Shown here: positions 1 to 10,965 of the stretch, piece by piece
Numbering within the stretch: the stretch's first letter is position 1
How the letters are laid out: the number at the start of each line of letters is the position of its first letter
Notes under the pieces: model-generated
What the model was told of the DNA's origin: nothing
The model's database searches: none
The model's input: the letters and a program-made list of their open reading frames with translations, nothing else
DNA from: Sandaracinaceae bacterium
GTDB lineage: Bacteria > Myxococcota_A > Polyangia > Polyangiales > Houyiibacteriaceae
Length of the DNA: 64,000 bases
Direction of reading: 5' to 3'
Assembly: GCA_020633075.1 (NCBI GenBank)
Contig: JACKEI010000002.1
Location: 1,426,001 to 1,490,000 of the forward strand
Position numbers and translations under genes: made by a program

Positions 1-1163
1 GTGTCCACGCTGGAACCCCCCGAGACCACGGCGTTGGCGCGCAGCGTGGTGATGGCCGACGTCGACAGCGTCACCCACGCGTCGAAGGCGGTCGCGGCGG
101 CACCACCCAGCGACGTGGAGATGTCGGCCCGGATGGACACCAGCGCCGCGCCCCACGCGTTGGCGATGCTCTCACCTGCGGAGGCGCCGTCGGCGCGGGC
201 CGCGTCGATGGACGCCATCAGCGTGGCGAAGGTCGCGTCGAGGTCCACGTTGCTGACGCCCGCTGCCGAGAGCTCGGCCTCCATCGCGGCCTGGACGGAG
301 ACGGCGCGCTCCAGCTCTGCGTCCGCCACCAGCTGCGCCATGAGGGCGCCATCCAGCTGCACGCTCTCGGCCTCCGCACGCAGGGCCTCCGCACCAGCAT
401 GCGCGCTCTCGGCCCACGCTTGCGCGGTCAGGCTCCCCGAGCTGCGCGCGTCGGCCAGCGCCTGCTCGAAGTCTGCGTGAGCCTGTGCGGTTGCCTGAGC
501 GGTCGTCGCCGCGTCCAGCGCGATGATCTCGTCCGCCTGCGCTTCGGCGCGCGCCGAGACGTACGCGTCGAAGGCACTGCTGCTCTCGCTGCGGAGCGAG
601 GTGGCCTGCGCGTCGATCTGGGCCTCGAGCGCGGCGCTCAGGTCCGCCAGCGTGGCCTCAGACTGGTCGCCGCTCGCGAAGGTGGCAGCCGCCTCGGCCT
701 CCACGGTGGCGCGGATGGCCTCGAACGAGCAGTCGTCGCAGGAGCTCGACGCCGCGAGGGACACGAACACGGCGGCCTCGAGCGAGGTCTCCTCGGTGAT
801 GGGCTCGGCGGTCATCTCGCCGTCCGCGTCCACCAGCACCACCACGGATGCGTCCGTGGCACCGTCGGTGGCCTCGATCAGCACTTGTGTGCCGGCGCGA
901 AGCTCCACCGTGCTCTCGAGGCGGTAGCGTCGGCTGCCGTCCGTGGCGGTGGGCTCCATGTCGACCGGCTCGCGCGAGCCGTCCTCGGCGATGGCGTAGG
1001 CCTCGACGGTGGTGCTGCTGTTGTCCAGATTGGCGTCGACGCGCCCGTGCACCAGCAGCTTGGGTCCGCCGTTGGCCGCGCCATCGTCGCCACAGCCAGC
1101 AAGGCCACCCGCGAGGGAGAGAAGAATCGTAAGAGAAGAGAGTGTGCGTTGCATATGGGTCAT
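1..1163 (-). CDS. Alanine-rich lipoprotein, C-terminus beyond window
   Basis: The minus-strand frame is open from an ATG at 1163 (alternative ATG at 1154) to the window edge, with no stop down to base 3. The product starts with a lipoprotein signal (hydrophobic stretch LTILLSLAGGLAGC, lipid-acceptor Cys24), so it is probably exported and anchored in the outer membrane. After the signal come a short beta-rich stretch and then several hundred residues rich in Ala, Glu, Ser and Asp with helix-like spacing (for example AQAHADFEQALADARS), suggesting long helices or a coiled coil. No family was recognised. It lies downstream of the FHA-sigma54 regulator gene in the same direction, separated by about 165 bp. 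The C-terminus is missing, so the true length is unknown. Confidence 0.75.
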   Translation of the reverse strand, partial: MTHMQRTLSSLTILLSLAGGLAGCGDDGAANGGPKLLVHGRVDANLDNSSTTVEAYAIAEDGSREPVDMEPTATDGSRRYRLESTVELRAGTQVLIEATDGATDASVVVLVDADGEMTAEPITEETSLEAAVFVSLAASSSCDDCSFEAIRATVEAEAAATFASGDQSEATLADLSAALEAQIDAQATSLRSESSSAFDAYVSARAEAQADEIIALDAATTAQATAQAHADFEQALADARSSGSLTAQAWAESAHAGAEALRAEAESVQLDGALMAQLVADAELERAVSVQAAMEAELSAAGVSNVDLDATFATLMASIDAARADGASAGESIANAWGAALVSIRADISTSLGGAAATAFDAWVTLSTSAITTLRANAVVSGGSSVD

Positions 1164-1328
1164 GGGGTCAGTGGTCTCCTGCCCGAAGCTCATCGCAACG
1201 CTCGTGCCAACGCCCGTGCCTTGTTTCATGCGGTGAACGCGCCGTGATGCCGACGCCCCTGCGGACCGCGTCTGCACAGTGTGCAGCCCTCTGCACACAT
1301 TCGGCTGCGCACTCCGAAGCGGGTGCCC

Positions 1329-2660
1329 CTACTTACCCTTCCCGCGCAGCCCGTACTTCTCCATCTTGTTGATGAGGGTGCGCCGCGCGATGCCCAGCCG
1401 CTTCGCCGCGCGTGTCTGGTTCCCGTCGCAGGCGTCCAACGCCTCTTCCACGGCGCGCCGCTCCTCGTCGTCCACCTGCGCGCGCAGCAGGCCGCCGCGC
1501 TCCTGCGCCCCGCGCGCCGTGAGGTTCAGGTCCGCTTCGTGAAGGACCACGTCGGCCGCCAGGGCCACCGCGCGCTCCATGCAGTTCCGCAGCTCGCGCA
1601 CGTTGCCTGGGAACGGATGCGCGGCGAGGGCGCGGCGTGCTCCCGCGGAGAGTCGCAGGGGGCGTCCGTCCGCGAAGTGCGTGAGGAAGTGCAGCGCCAG
1701 GGGCTCCACGTCTTCGGGCCGCTCGCGCAGCGGGGGCACGCGGATGCGCACCACGTCCAGGCGGTAGAGCAGGTCCTCACGGAACTCCCCGTCGCGCACC
1801 ATCTCCGGCAGGTCGCGGTGGGTGGCGGCCACCACGCGCACATCCACGGAGAGGCTCTGCGTGCCGCCCACGCGGGTGACCTTGCCGTCCTCCAATACGC
1901 GCAGCAGCCGCGTCTGCAGGTTGGCCGACAGCTCCCCCACCTCGTCCAGGAAGAGGGTGCCACCGCTGGCCTGCTCGAAGACGCCAGGGTGTCGCTGGGC
2001 CGCCCCGGTGAACGCGCCGCGCTCGTGACCGAAGAGCGTGGACTCGGCCAGTGACTCCACCAGGCTGCCGCAGTTGAGCGTCACGAAGGGCCCCTGCTTG
2101 CGGCGGCTCTTGCGGTGGATGCGCTGCGCCACCACCTCCTTGCCGCTGCCCGTCTCTCCCAGGATCAGCACCGTCGCGTCGCTGCGCGCGGCGCGGTCCG
2201 CCAGCGCAAAGGTCTCCACCATGAGCGGGGAGCTGACCACCACGCCGTCGCTCTCGCTCGCCTGGGAGTCGCCCGCGCCGTGTGCCGTACGCGCGCTCTC
2301 GTCGAGCGATCCGGTGATCGTGGCCACCAAGCGCACGGCGCCAAAGCGCACCACCTGGCCCGGCAGCCACGGCTGCGTCGCGGAGAGCCGCTCGTCGTCC
2401 AGGAAGGTGCCGTTGCGGCTGCCGGGGTCCTCGATGGTGAGCCCCCCCTCCGTGTCGAAGCGCACGATGGCCTGCACGCGGCTGGCCTGCGAGTCACTGA
2501 AGCTCCAGTCGCACGACCCCGAGCGCCCGAGCGTCAGCGCACCGCCCGCCTCGATCACGCGCACGGCGGGCGCGTCCCCTGCCACCACGGCCAGCATGGC
2601 GCGCGGACGGTTCGCCGTTGGCGTGTGGCTGGCGGCGAGCGTCGTCGCGTCTTGTGTCAT
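1329..2660 (-). CDS. FHA-domain sigma-54-dependent transcriptional activator
   Basis: This 443-residue protein is an enhancer-binding activator of sigma-54 RNA polymerase that senses a phosphothreonine ligand rather than using a receiver domain. The N-terminal FHA domain spans about residues 40-115 (GRSGSC, SRNGTF). The AAA+ domain (about 145-360) has Walker A GETGSGKE (168-175), the sigma-54 contact loop GAFTGA (215-220) and Walker B GGTLFLDEVG (233-242). A Fis-type helix-turn-helix closes the protein (about 405-438). All ATPase motifs are intact. I chose the ATG at 2660 (MTQDATT); an in-frame ATG at 2678 would add six residues and nearly touch the upstream gene. The FHA architecture is common in myxobacteria, where it links Ser/Thr kinases to sigma-54 promoters. 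The phosphopartner cannot be read from sequence. Confidence 0.93.
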   Translation of the reverse strand: MTQDATTLAASHTPTANRPRAMLAVVAGDAPAVRVIEAGGALTLGRSGSCDWSFSDSQASRVQAIVRFDTEGGLTIEDPGSRNGTFLDDERLSATQPWLPGQVVRFGAVRLVATITGSLDESARTAHGAGDSQASESDGVVVSSPLMVETFALADRAARSDATVLILGETGSGKEVVAQRIHRKSRRKQGPFVTLNCGSLVESLAESTLFGHERGAFTGAAQRHPGVFEQASGGTLFLDEVGELSANLQTRLLRVLEDGKVTRVGGTQSLSVDVRVVAATHRDLPEMVRDGEFREDLLYRLDVVRIRVPPLRERPEDVEPLALHFLTHFADGRPLRLSAGARRALAAHPFPGNVRELRNCMERAVALAADVVLHEADLNLTARGAQERGGLLRAQVDDEERRAVEEALDACDGNQTRAAKRLGIARRTLINKMEKYGLRGKGK

Positions 2661-2686
2661 GGGGCGAGTATACGGCACGCCACCCG

Positions 2687-5245
2687 CTAGTAGCGCGCGC
2701 GCACCGTGGTCACGCTGGGCCCGTCGATCAGCACCAAGTCGAGCTCGCCGTCGCCCGTCAGGTCGCCCGCGAGGATCTCGTTGCCGAAGGCGCCCAGGCG
2801 GGAGCCGCTGGGGGCGCTGAAGGTCCCGTCTCCCGCGCCCAGGAACAGCTCCGCGCCGCGCGACGTGGTGGTCACCACGTCCACGTCGCCGTCGCCGTCG
2901 AAGTCCCCGAGGACGAGCGAGAGGGCGCTGCCCCCGACGGGGACCTCACTGCCGAAGCTGAAGGTCCCGTCCCCGGCGCCCAGCCACACCGCCAGCTTCG
3001 CCCCGAACTCCTGCGTCACGACGAAGTCCAGCACGTCATCTCCGTCGAGGTCCGAGAGCGCCACCTCGCGCGCGCTGCCCGTCGCGATGGGCGAGCCGCT
3101 CGCGTGCGTGAAGCCCCCGGCGCCGTCTCCCAGCAGCACGGCCACTTGGTCCCCCCCCAGGCAGCTCATCACCAGGTCCAGGTGCGCGTCGTTGTTCACG
3201 CGCCCCACCGCCAAGCGCTCGGGGTTGGCACAAGCCGGCACCTCGCCGACGGTGGGCGCCGTGAACGTCCCGCTGCCTGTCCCGAGCCGGATGCTGATGG
3301 TGTCTTGGTTGGGCCCGAACACGCCCGCGAGCACGCCCACGTTGGCCGTCACGAAGTCGAGGATAGTGTCGCCGTTGAAGTCGCCCACCACCACGCGCGC
3401 GGGGCCTGGACCCACGGCGACCGTCCCGCCGTCGGTGAAGCCGCCCGCGCCGTCTGCCAGCCAGATGCCCACGCGGCTGCCGCCGGTCTCGGCCGTTAGC
3501 ACGTCGAGGGAGCCGTTGGCGTCCAGTCTCCCGAGCGCGACCGACTGCACGCTGGCGCTCAGCTGCGCGAGGGTGGTGGGCGCGCCGAAGCCGCCTGCGC
3601 CGTCCCCCATGAGGCGCGAGACGCGCGACGTGTTGTAGTCCGCCACCACCAAGTCGAGCGCCCCGTCGCCGTCCAGGTCGCCCAGCTGCCCATCCGTGAG
3701 TGATGACCCGACGCGCACGCTCGGGAACGAGGGCGTGCGCTCTTCCATGCCGCGCGCGCCGTCGCTCACAAAGCGCGTCACCCGCCTGTCGTTGCGCGCG
3801 ATGAGCGCGTCCGCCCCGGTGGCGCTCGTCAGCGTATGCAGCTGCTCGTAGCGCACCCCGGGCGACTCGGCCCAGCCGTCCGTCAGCGCGCCGGCTTGCG
3901 TGCCCAGCGCCACCCGCAGCCCTGCGTTGGCGCCGGCCGCCACGTCCGTGTGGGTGTCCCCGTCGAAGTCACCGAGCGCGGCGGAGACGACCCCCGCGAA
4001 GGGCGTTGGGGGAGTGATGTCCACCGCCGAGCCGTAGCCGCCCGCGCCGTCGCCAGGCAACACGCGCACACTCGCGCCCGGCAGCACCAGGTCCGGGTGA
4101 GCGTCCCCGTTGAACAGAGTCTCGAGCACTACCGGTCCCATGTCCCCGGACACCACCGTGTCCGCCACCAGCGCGCCCGTTCCGTCACCGCGCAGGATGT
4201 TCAGCCCGCCCACGTTGTCGGACTGCGGCTCCAGCACCACGTCGAGGTCACCGTCGTTGCCCACGTCGAGCGCACGCACGCGATACGTCGGGCCGACCGC
4301 GACGGGCGCGTCGGTGGTGCTGAAGCTCCCTGTGCCGTCCCCGCGCAGCAGCTGCACGGTGCTGTCCACCCGCTGGAGCGCCACCACGTCCAGGTGCTCG
4401 TCCGCGTCGAAGCGGCCCGTGGCCAGCGCCACATCGCCAAAGAAGCTCGCACCGAAGGGGACCGTAGCCAGCAACGTGAACTGCCCGGTGCCGTCGTTCT
4501 GGTAGACGTAGAGCGTGGAGTAGGTCGCCATCAGCAGGTCGAGCGCACCGTCGGCGTTCACGTCGCCGAGGGCGTGCTCCCCAGACAGCTCCAGCTCTGC
4601 GAGCTCGACGGAGCTGACCTCGACCAGCCGCCCGGCAGCCAGCGAGAACACCTGCAGGTGAGACAACCCCAGCATCGACGTGCTGGTCACCAGCAGCTCG
4701 GGCTCCGAATCGGCGTCGACGTTGGCGACGGACGAGCGCGAGAGCTCGCCGCGCACGACCAAGGCGTCCACGGGGAAGCAGAGCTCGCCCACGCCGCGCG
4801 TGCCGTCTCCGCAGCCGACGCGGGGGCGCAGCGTGACCGTGGCCATCACGCTCGTGCCGTCGGTACCCGCCACGCTGTACGTGAACGAGTCGTCGCCGGT
4901 CAGCGCCTCTGGCGTGCCGTAGGTGAAGCTGCCGTCCGCGCTCAGCTGCACGTTGGCGCCCTGCGCGGTGACGATGGCGCCTGCGGTGAGGACGCTGACC
5001 TGCGCGTCGTTGGCGAGCACGCCTGCGCTGGCTCCCACGCTGAAGGGCTCGTTCGGGGTGACGGTGTAGAGGTCGTCCACGGGTTGAGCCCGCCCCGCGC
5101 CGGAGCTGTCGAAGGGCACGGCCATGTCGTCGTTGGTGTTGGTCGTGGGCCCCGCTGATCCGCAGCCGGTCCCGATGAGCACGAGGGCGGCGAGGACGGC
5201 CAAGGGCGTGAGGCGCGAGCGGTGAGCGCTAGACACAGAGAGCAT
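2687..5245 (-). CDS. Large FG-GAP/VCBS-repeat lipoprotein
   Basis: An 852-residue exported protein, probably on the cell surface. The chosen ATG at 5245 begins a lipoprotein-like signal (LAVLAALVLIGTGC, Cys28); an ATG at 5293 would add 16 residues before it. About residues 45-130 resemble a bacterial Ig/cadherin-like module (GVLANDA, TGDDSFTYSV). The rest is a long series of FG-GAP/VCBS repeats with calcium-binding loops such as DVNADGALDL, DFDGDTHTDV and DLDGDGALDLVV, roughly a dozen, which should fold into one or two beta-propellers. Such proteins bind ligands or other surface proteins in a calcium-dependent way. The stop lies 26 bp upstream of the FHA-sigma54 start, so the two are probably cotranscribed. 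Substrate unknown. Confidence 0.88.
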   Translation of the reverse strand: MLSVSSAHRSRLTPLAVLAALVLIGTGCGSAGPTTNTNDDMAVPFDSSGAGRAQPVDDLYTVTPNEPFSVGASAGVLANDAQVSVLTAGAIVTAQGANVQLSADGSFTYGTPEALTGDDSFTYSVAGTDGTSVMATVTLRPRVGCGDGTRGVGELCFPVDALVVRGELSRSSVANVDADSEPELLVTSTSMLGLSHLQVFSLAAGRLVEVSSVELAELELSGEHALGDVNADGALDLLMATYSTLYVYQNDGTGQFTLLATVPFGASFFGDVALATGRFDADEHLDVVALQRVDSTVQLLRGDGTGSFSTTDAPVAVGPTYRVRALDVGNDGDLDVVLEPQSDNVGGLNILRGDGTGALVADTVVSGDMGPVVLETLFNGDAHPDLVLPGASVRVLPGDGAGGYGSAVDITPPTPFAGVVSAALGDFDGDTHTDVAAGANAGLRVALGTQAGALTDGWAESPGVRYEQLHTLTSATGADALIARNDRRVTRFVSDGARGMEERTPSFPSVRVGSSLTDGQLGDLDGDGALDLVVADYNTSRVSRLMGDGAGGFGAPTTLAQLSASVQSVALGRLDANGSLDVLTAETGGSRVGIWLADGAGGFTDGGTVAVGPGPARVVVGDFNGDTILDFVTANVGVLAGVFGPNQDTISIRLGTGSGTFTAPTVGEVPACANPERLAVGRVNNDAHLDLVMSCLGGDQVAVLLGDGAGGFTHASGSPIATGSAREVALSDLDGDDVLDFVVTQEFGAKLAVWLGAGDGTFSFGSEVPVGGSALSLVLGDFDGDGDVDVVTTTSRGAELFLGAGDGTFSAPSGSRLGAFGNEILAGDLTGDGELDLVLIDGPSVTTVRARY

Positions 5246-5347
5246 GCCCGACCATAGCGGGCTGAGTCGCTGACCGAAACCTCGAGGTCGCATTCGCGGC
5301 CTTCCTAATCCGGCCGCGCAACGTGTATGGTGCCCCCTGAGGCGCCC

Positions 5348-6925
<1,578 letters not shown>

Positions 6926-6953
6926 CCCGGCCCCGCGTGCTAGCTCTCATCCC

Positions 6954-7361
6954 ATGACTGAGCAGAGCTCTCGAGACCCGATCACCCTCTCGCCCGTCGA
7001 GGACGTCATTCAGGTGCGCTTCTCGGACACGGACGCCATGGGCCACATCAGCTCGGGATCGTACGCGGCCTTCGCCGAGGTGGGGCGCGAGAGCTTCTTC
7101 AAGAACATCGCGGGCGAGCGCTCCGAGGTCCCCTGGTTTGTCCTGGCGCGCCTGGCCATGGACTACCCCAGCGAGGCCCGCTACGGGCAGCGCTTCACGC
7201 TGACCACCAACGCCATCCGCATCGGCGAGAAGAGCCTGACGCTGGAGCAGCAGGTCTTCGCCGACGGCAAGCTCGCCTGCAAGCTGGAGGTGGTCATGGT
7301 GGCCTTCGACCGCACCACGCGGAAGTCCGCCGCGGTGCCCCGGCACTGGCGCCTGGGCTGA
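6954..7361 (+). CDS. Acyl-CoA thioesterase, 4HBT hotdog family
   Basis: A 135-residue hotdog-fold protein of the 4-hydroxybenzoyl-CoA thioesterase (YbgC/FcbC) family, predicted to hydrolyse acyl-CoA thioesters in the cytoplasm. The signature is FSDTDAMGHISSGSY (residues 23-37), with the general-acid/base Asp27 and His31 in the usual DxxGH arrangement. The length matches the family. It follows the hybrid kinase by 28 bp in the same direction and may be cotranscribed, but no functional link is evident. Substrate chain length cannot be inferred. Confidence 0.85.
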   Translation: MTEQSSRDPITLSPVEDVIQVRFSDTDAMGHISSGSYAAFAEVGRESFFKNIAGERSEVPWFVLARLAMDYPSEARYGQRFTLTTNAIRIGEKSLTLEQQVFADGKLACKLEVVMVAFDRTTRKSAAVPRHWRLG

Positions 7362-7425
7362 GCGGGGTGGGGCCACGCGGGGATCAGGGAGCCACCGGAG
7401 AGACCCAGCGCAGCGGGGCGTCGTC

Positions 7426-8400
7426 TTACGGATTGGATCGCATGTGCTCGCGCACGATCAGCCATTGCTCCCAGACGCGGCGCGGCTCGATATCCATGTA
7501 GCCGCGACTGCGCTCGAGCGCGTTCGCGTGGGCGAGACTCATGGCGACTGCGGGACTCTTGGCGAGCACCCGTTCCACCTCGTCTCGGCTGAGCGGACGT
7601 GCTGCGGCGCGCTCGGCAGCCACTAGGAGCGCGGCCAGGGAGGGCATGACCGTGGGCACAGTGCTCAGCGCCTCTAGCCCGGGGTCGGCGTCGTCGAGCA
7701 GACGCCACAGACCGAACGGGTTGTGCCGGCCGTCGTTCGGGTGGTGACGATGGTCGGGCCAGCGCTCGAGCTTGCGGCGCTGCGCGCGGGCGTTGGGCGC
7801 GAAGGTGTGGCCGGATCCGAGCACAGGCTGCTCCGCGAGCTGGAATGTGCACAGCGCGTCGAGCCACTCGAGGGGCCCTTCAATACAACTGGCAGCGACC
7901 TGCGCGTCAGGCAGATCGAAACAGTGCATCCCGCACGTGAAGACCGCGTCGCCGTCGTTGACGATGACCACCGCGCTGGCCACGAGTTGAGCTGGCGCGC
8001 CCGAGTCCAGCTGGGCGAGCCAGGGCTCCCATGCCGACGCAGCACCGGAGGTCTCTACGCGCACAGCCACGCCGCCGGCGTCGCGCAGCGTCCTGCCGAT
8101 GGCGGCCACCCGGCGCGGGTCCTCGTCGAAGCGCATCGCGACCTCCAGCAGCGCAGCCCGCTCACAGGCAGCGGCTGCAGCGATGACCTCGCCCGGCAAC
8201 CGACCCATTCGCCCGAACGAAAACGCCGCGCCGAGCGCAGGGTCCTCCACGACGTCCACGCCCACGCCGCCGGCGCGAGGCGGCCCGTCACCGAGGTCCG
8301 TGACGACATGCCCTGCCGCAGCGAGGACGTCGACGAGCTCAGACGGGCGCCTCCATGGCCCCGGCACCAACAAGAAGAACGATGGGACCCGCAGGCTCAT
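7426..8400 (-). CDS. Hypothetical protein, unknown family
   Basis: A 324-residue predicted cytoplasmic protein of unknown function. The ATG at 8400 (MSLRVPSFFLLVPGPW) was chosen over an in-frame ATG at 8487, because the upstream extension has no protein-like composition and runs through a strong hairpin at 8438-8460. The N-terminal half resembles an alpha/beta fold (SAVVIVNDGDAVFTCG). The C-terminal half has a Trp/His/Asn-rich block (WPDHRHHPNDGRHNPFGLW) and ends in amphipathic helices. There is no signal peptide or membrane segment. It converges on the thioesterase gene. Existence of the gene is well supported by codon use; function is not. Confidence 0.72.
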   Translation of the reverse strand: MSLRVPSFFLLVPGPWRRPSELVDVLAAAGHVVTDLGDGPPRAGGVGVDVVEDPALGAAFSFGRMGRLPGEVIAAAAACERAALLEVAMRFDEDPRRVAAIGRTLRDAGGVAVRVETSGAASAWEPWLAQLDSGAPAQLVASAVVIVNDGDAVFTCGMHCFDLPDAQVAASCIEGPLEWLDALCTFQLAEQPVLGSGHTFAPNARAQRRKLERWPDHRHHPNDGRHNPFGLWRLLDDADPGLEALSTVPTVMPSLAALLVAAERAAARPLSRDEVERVLAKSPAVAMSLAHANALERSRGYMDIEPRRVWEQWLIVREHMRSNP

Positions 8401-8840
8401 GCGGCTCAGCGTACCAACCCGCGGGCCCGAAAACGAAGCGCCTCGGATTCTCCGAGGCGCCACGCCGACCGAGCGTTCCCAGTCCACAGAGCAGTCTGCT
8501 CCGCCGTCTCCGCATGTGCACCTATGCGCCGCTCACTGCGAAGAGAGGACATCCATCGTGCCCGCGTCTCCTGGACATCGCCATGCTCCAGTCGCTGGAG
8601 CCGGACCGCGGGTGCGCGGGAGCGTGCGAGAGCCTCCTTCCGCTCAGCGCGACCTCCAGCTGCCCGTGGCGCACGTGGTCTACGACGTCGCGCCGCAAGC
8701 AGCGGCCTCCGTGTGCGGCTGCTGGACGGGCTGACGAGGTCTATGCCACGAGACGCTCACGAATGGCCAGGGCGATGCCGTCACCGCAGCCGGTGGGCGT
8801 CCCTGCGAACTGCGGCGCCTCTCGTCGAGGTGACACGTCG
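8401..8840. other. 440-bp gap without a convincing gene
   Basis: The stretch contains only the hairpin at 8438-8460 plus out-of-frame open stretches with shadow-like composition. A short minus-strand tail ending at 8741 (FAGTPTGCGDGIALAIRERL) looks protein-like but has no supported start and overlaps the end of the neighbouring lipoprotein gene in another frame. It could be a decayed gene remnant. Confidence 0.4.
8438..8460 (-). terminator. Hairpin with T-rich tail on the minus strand
   Basis: A perfect 10-bp stem (GCGCCTCGGA / TCCGAGGCGC) with a 3-nt loop. On the minus strand it is followed by TTCGTTTT, the classic layout of an intrinsic terminator. It lies about 380 bp past the lipoprotein gene ending at 8841 and 38 bp upstream of the ATG at 8400, so it either ends read-through transcription from upstream or acts as a leader attenuator for the 8400 gene. 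Confidence 0.6.
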
Positions 8841-10034
8841 CTACGGGCAAGGGCTCGGGATGTCTTGTCCGGTTGCGACCCCGCCGAAGTGGCCGCTGTA
8901 GCCGTCGAAGCGAATGGCCGTGCTGAGCGCGTCACATGGCACGCTCGGATCCGCCACGCTGGGTGGGTCCTGCAGCGCATCGACCATGTTGCCGAGGATG
9001 GTCTGCAGAGTCCTGAAGAGTGGCGTCCCGATACACACGCCGACGTTGGGACCCTGCGCGAGTATGTCGTTGTAGCCCCAACGCCCACCCACAATGAACT
9101 GCGGGGGAGTTGCCTGAGGGGCGATGAACAGATCGTAGATGTTCCCTGTCGCGATCGGGTCGGTGAGCGTCATCTCTAGTCCCAGATTGCTGCCCAACAG
9201 CCGGAGGGGGGTGCGGTCGGGCAGGCGCGCGACCAAGACACCGCCCGTCACGTAGGCGGTGGTGACGCGGACGTTGGGGGTGTTGACGTCGTTGGCGATG
9301 AAGGTGTCGGAGCGGCCCCAGAAGTAGTCGTTGCCATCCCAGCGCGGACTTGGCGCTGGGGTCACACCATCCGACGACAGGAACGCTTCACTGCCGACGA
9401 CGTCGATGGCTGGAGCGCCTCCCCCGTTCATCCCTGGCGTGCCGAGCACGGACTGCGTGACCGTCACCGTCACTCTCGAGTCATCGCGGCCGCCGTTCCA
9501 GTCATCGATGATCAGCATGAGGGCGCCGACGCCACGCTGTTGCGCGTCAGTCAGCTCGCTGTCGATCCCGGCTGCGCCCAGCGCGAGCACGGGGAAGAAG
9601 CTGTTGCCGAAGGTGTTGTCGATGCCGCCGTTCCCGTCGACCTGCAGGGGCGCACCTTCACTCGCTGGTCTGCACTCCGACGCAGTCTCGGTGGTAGTCG
9701 TGCACTGGCCGTCGAGGTTGTAGCCGATGGAGCGCCAAGGCGCGCTGGCGGGGTCCGCTCCGGGCTCTCCTCGTTGGTCGATGAGGATTTCTCGGAGGAC
9801 CACCACGTATCGCTGGCTTCCCGGGGCATCTTGCGCTGTCACCCGCGAAGGAGGCACGGCGCCAACGCACCCCTCCTGTCCACCGTCGAGTCCTCCGTCT
9901 CCGGCGCTAGCCAGGTCTGGACCTCCGCCATCGGCACCACCGAATGAGAAGTCATCCTTCGACGCGATCAGCGAACACCCACCGACGAAGGCGAGCGCAC
10001 ACGGCACCCACCACCTGCTCCCGAGCTTGTCCAT
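8841..10034 (-). CDS. Secreted lipoprotein of unknown function
   Basis: A 397-residue protein beginning at the ATG at 10034 with a lipoprotein signal (PCALAFVGGC, Cys20). A Gly/Asp-rich linker follows (GGADGGGPD), typical of myxobacterial surface lipoproteins, and then a large globular domain rich in Asn, Asp, Gly and Thr. Four or more Cys in the mature part (for example GQC, SEC, VGVC, SVPC) could form disulfides. No catalytic motif or named family was recognised. Upstream in-frame ATGs exist to 10322, but that extension is Ala/Ser/Arg-rich non-coding-like sequence and lacks the signal peptide context. Confidence 0.82.
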   Translation of the reverse strand: MDKLGSRWWVPCALAFVGGCSLIASKDDFSFGGADGGGPDLASAGDGGLDGGQEGCVGAVPPSRVTAQDAPGSQRYVVVLREILIDQRGEPGADPASAPWRSIGYNLDGQCTTTTETASECRPASEGAPLQVDGNGGIDNTFGNSFFPVLALGAAGIDSELTDAQQRGVGALMLIIDDWNGGRDDSRVTVTVTQSVLGTPGMNGGGAPAIDVVGSEAFLSSDGVTPAPSPRWDGNDYFWGRSDTFIANDVNTPNVRVTTAYVTGGVLVARLPDRTPLRLLGSNLGLEMTLTDPIATGNIYDLFIAPQATPPQFIVGGRWGYNDILAQGPNVGVCIGTPLFRTLQTILGNMVDALQDPPSVADPSVPCDALSTAIRFDGYSGHFGGVATGQDIPSPCP

Positions 10035-10140
10035 GCGGGGCAGAGCGTACCGCAACTCCAGAGCTTGTGGGGGCAAACGTGCGCGTTGACAGCGGACTCC
10101 GCTCGGTGCTTGTATCGGGACTGCGGAGGTACGAGGAACT

Positions 10141-10965
10141 GTGACCAAGCTCATCATCATGCTGCTGCTTGTGCCCACCATGGGGGTGGCCCTGGGGACG
10201 TTGGTGACGTCGGCGCAAGCGCAGACGCAGGACGCCCCCGACGAACGACGCGATCGCGAGGCGAGGGCGCACTTCGATGCCGCGCGCCTCGCGTACGAGG
10301 ACGGTCGGTTCGAGGAAGCCATGAACAGCTTCCTGCGGAGCTTCGAGCTGAGCCAGCGCGTGACACTCCACTACAACATCGCGGCCGCAGCAGAGCGGGC
10401 GGGGAACCTGGAGCTGGCCCAGCGCCACTACCAGCTCTACCTCGAGGCTCTCCCGGACGCGTCGAACCGCTCCTACACGGAGGCCCGGCTGCGGGTCATC
10501 GGCGAGACGCTCAGCCGGCAGCGAGAGCTGGAGGCTGCGGCGGAGGCGGCCCGTGTTCCGGTGCCGTCCACCGACGCGCCGCAGGTGAGCGTTCCGGCCG
10601 ACCGGGGCGAGGCGGCCACGCGTGGGGGCGCAACTCCCATCGGGGCCATCGCGCTAATCGGCGCCGGGGGAGGTGCGCTCGTGGCGTCACTCGGCCTTGG
10701 GCTTCGAGCACGGTCCATTCACTCAAACCTCGAGGCGAACTGTCCGGACGGGCGCTGCGCGCCGGACCGTGAGCCCACCGCAAACCGGATGGCCCGTCTG
10801 GCGCACGTCTCCGACGCGCTGCTCGGTGTGGGCTTGGCGGCGGGCGTGACAGGTGTCGTGTGGGCGGTCGTCGCGGGGCGACACCGTGCAGCTGACGAAG
10901 TCTCCCCTGTCTCGGTGTCGTGTGGTCGCTCCGGGTGCGCGGTGTCCGGCCAACTCAGGTTCTGA
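10141..10965 (+). CDS. TPR-containing exported/membrane protein
   Basis: A 274-residue protein translated from GTG at 10141, preceded by a GAGGAA ribosome-binding-like stretch. It starts with a signal peptide (LIIMLLLVPTMGVALGTLV, cleavage near AQA-Q). Residues about 40-125 hold TPR-like helices (AHFDAARLAYEDGRFEEAM, HYNIAAAAERAGNLELAQRHY). A hydrophobic glycine-rich segment at about 165-185 could be a membrane anchor, and another hydrophobic stretch follows at about 225-245. This signal-TPR-transmembrane layout recurs in Polyangia proteins of unknown role, probably scaffolds. It is divergent from the lipoprotein gene starting at 10034, with a 106-bp shared promoter region. Confidence 0.8.
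   Translation: MTKLIIMLLLVPTMGVALGTLVTSAQAQTQDAPDERRDREARAHFDAARLAYEDGRFEEAMNSFLRSFELSQRVTLHYNIAAAAERAGNLELAQRHYQLYLEALPDASNRSYTEARLRVIGETLSRQRELEAAAEAARVPVPSTDAPQVSVPADRGEAATRGGATPIGAIALIGAGGGALVASLGLGLRARSIHSNLEANCPDGRCAPDREPTANRMARLAHVSDALLGVGLAAGVTGVVWAVVAGRHRAADEVSPVSVSCGRSGCAVSGQLRF

Noticed and set aside
8355..9179. Plus-strand open frame of 274 codons
   Set aside because: Arg/Pro/Ser-rich composition, no domain pattern, and it overlaps two minus-strand genes with good coding character.
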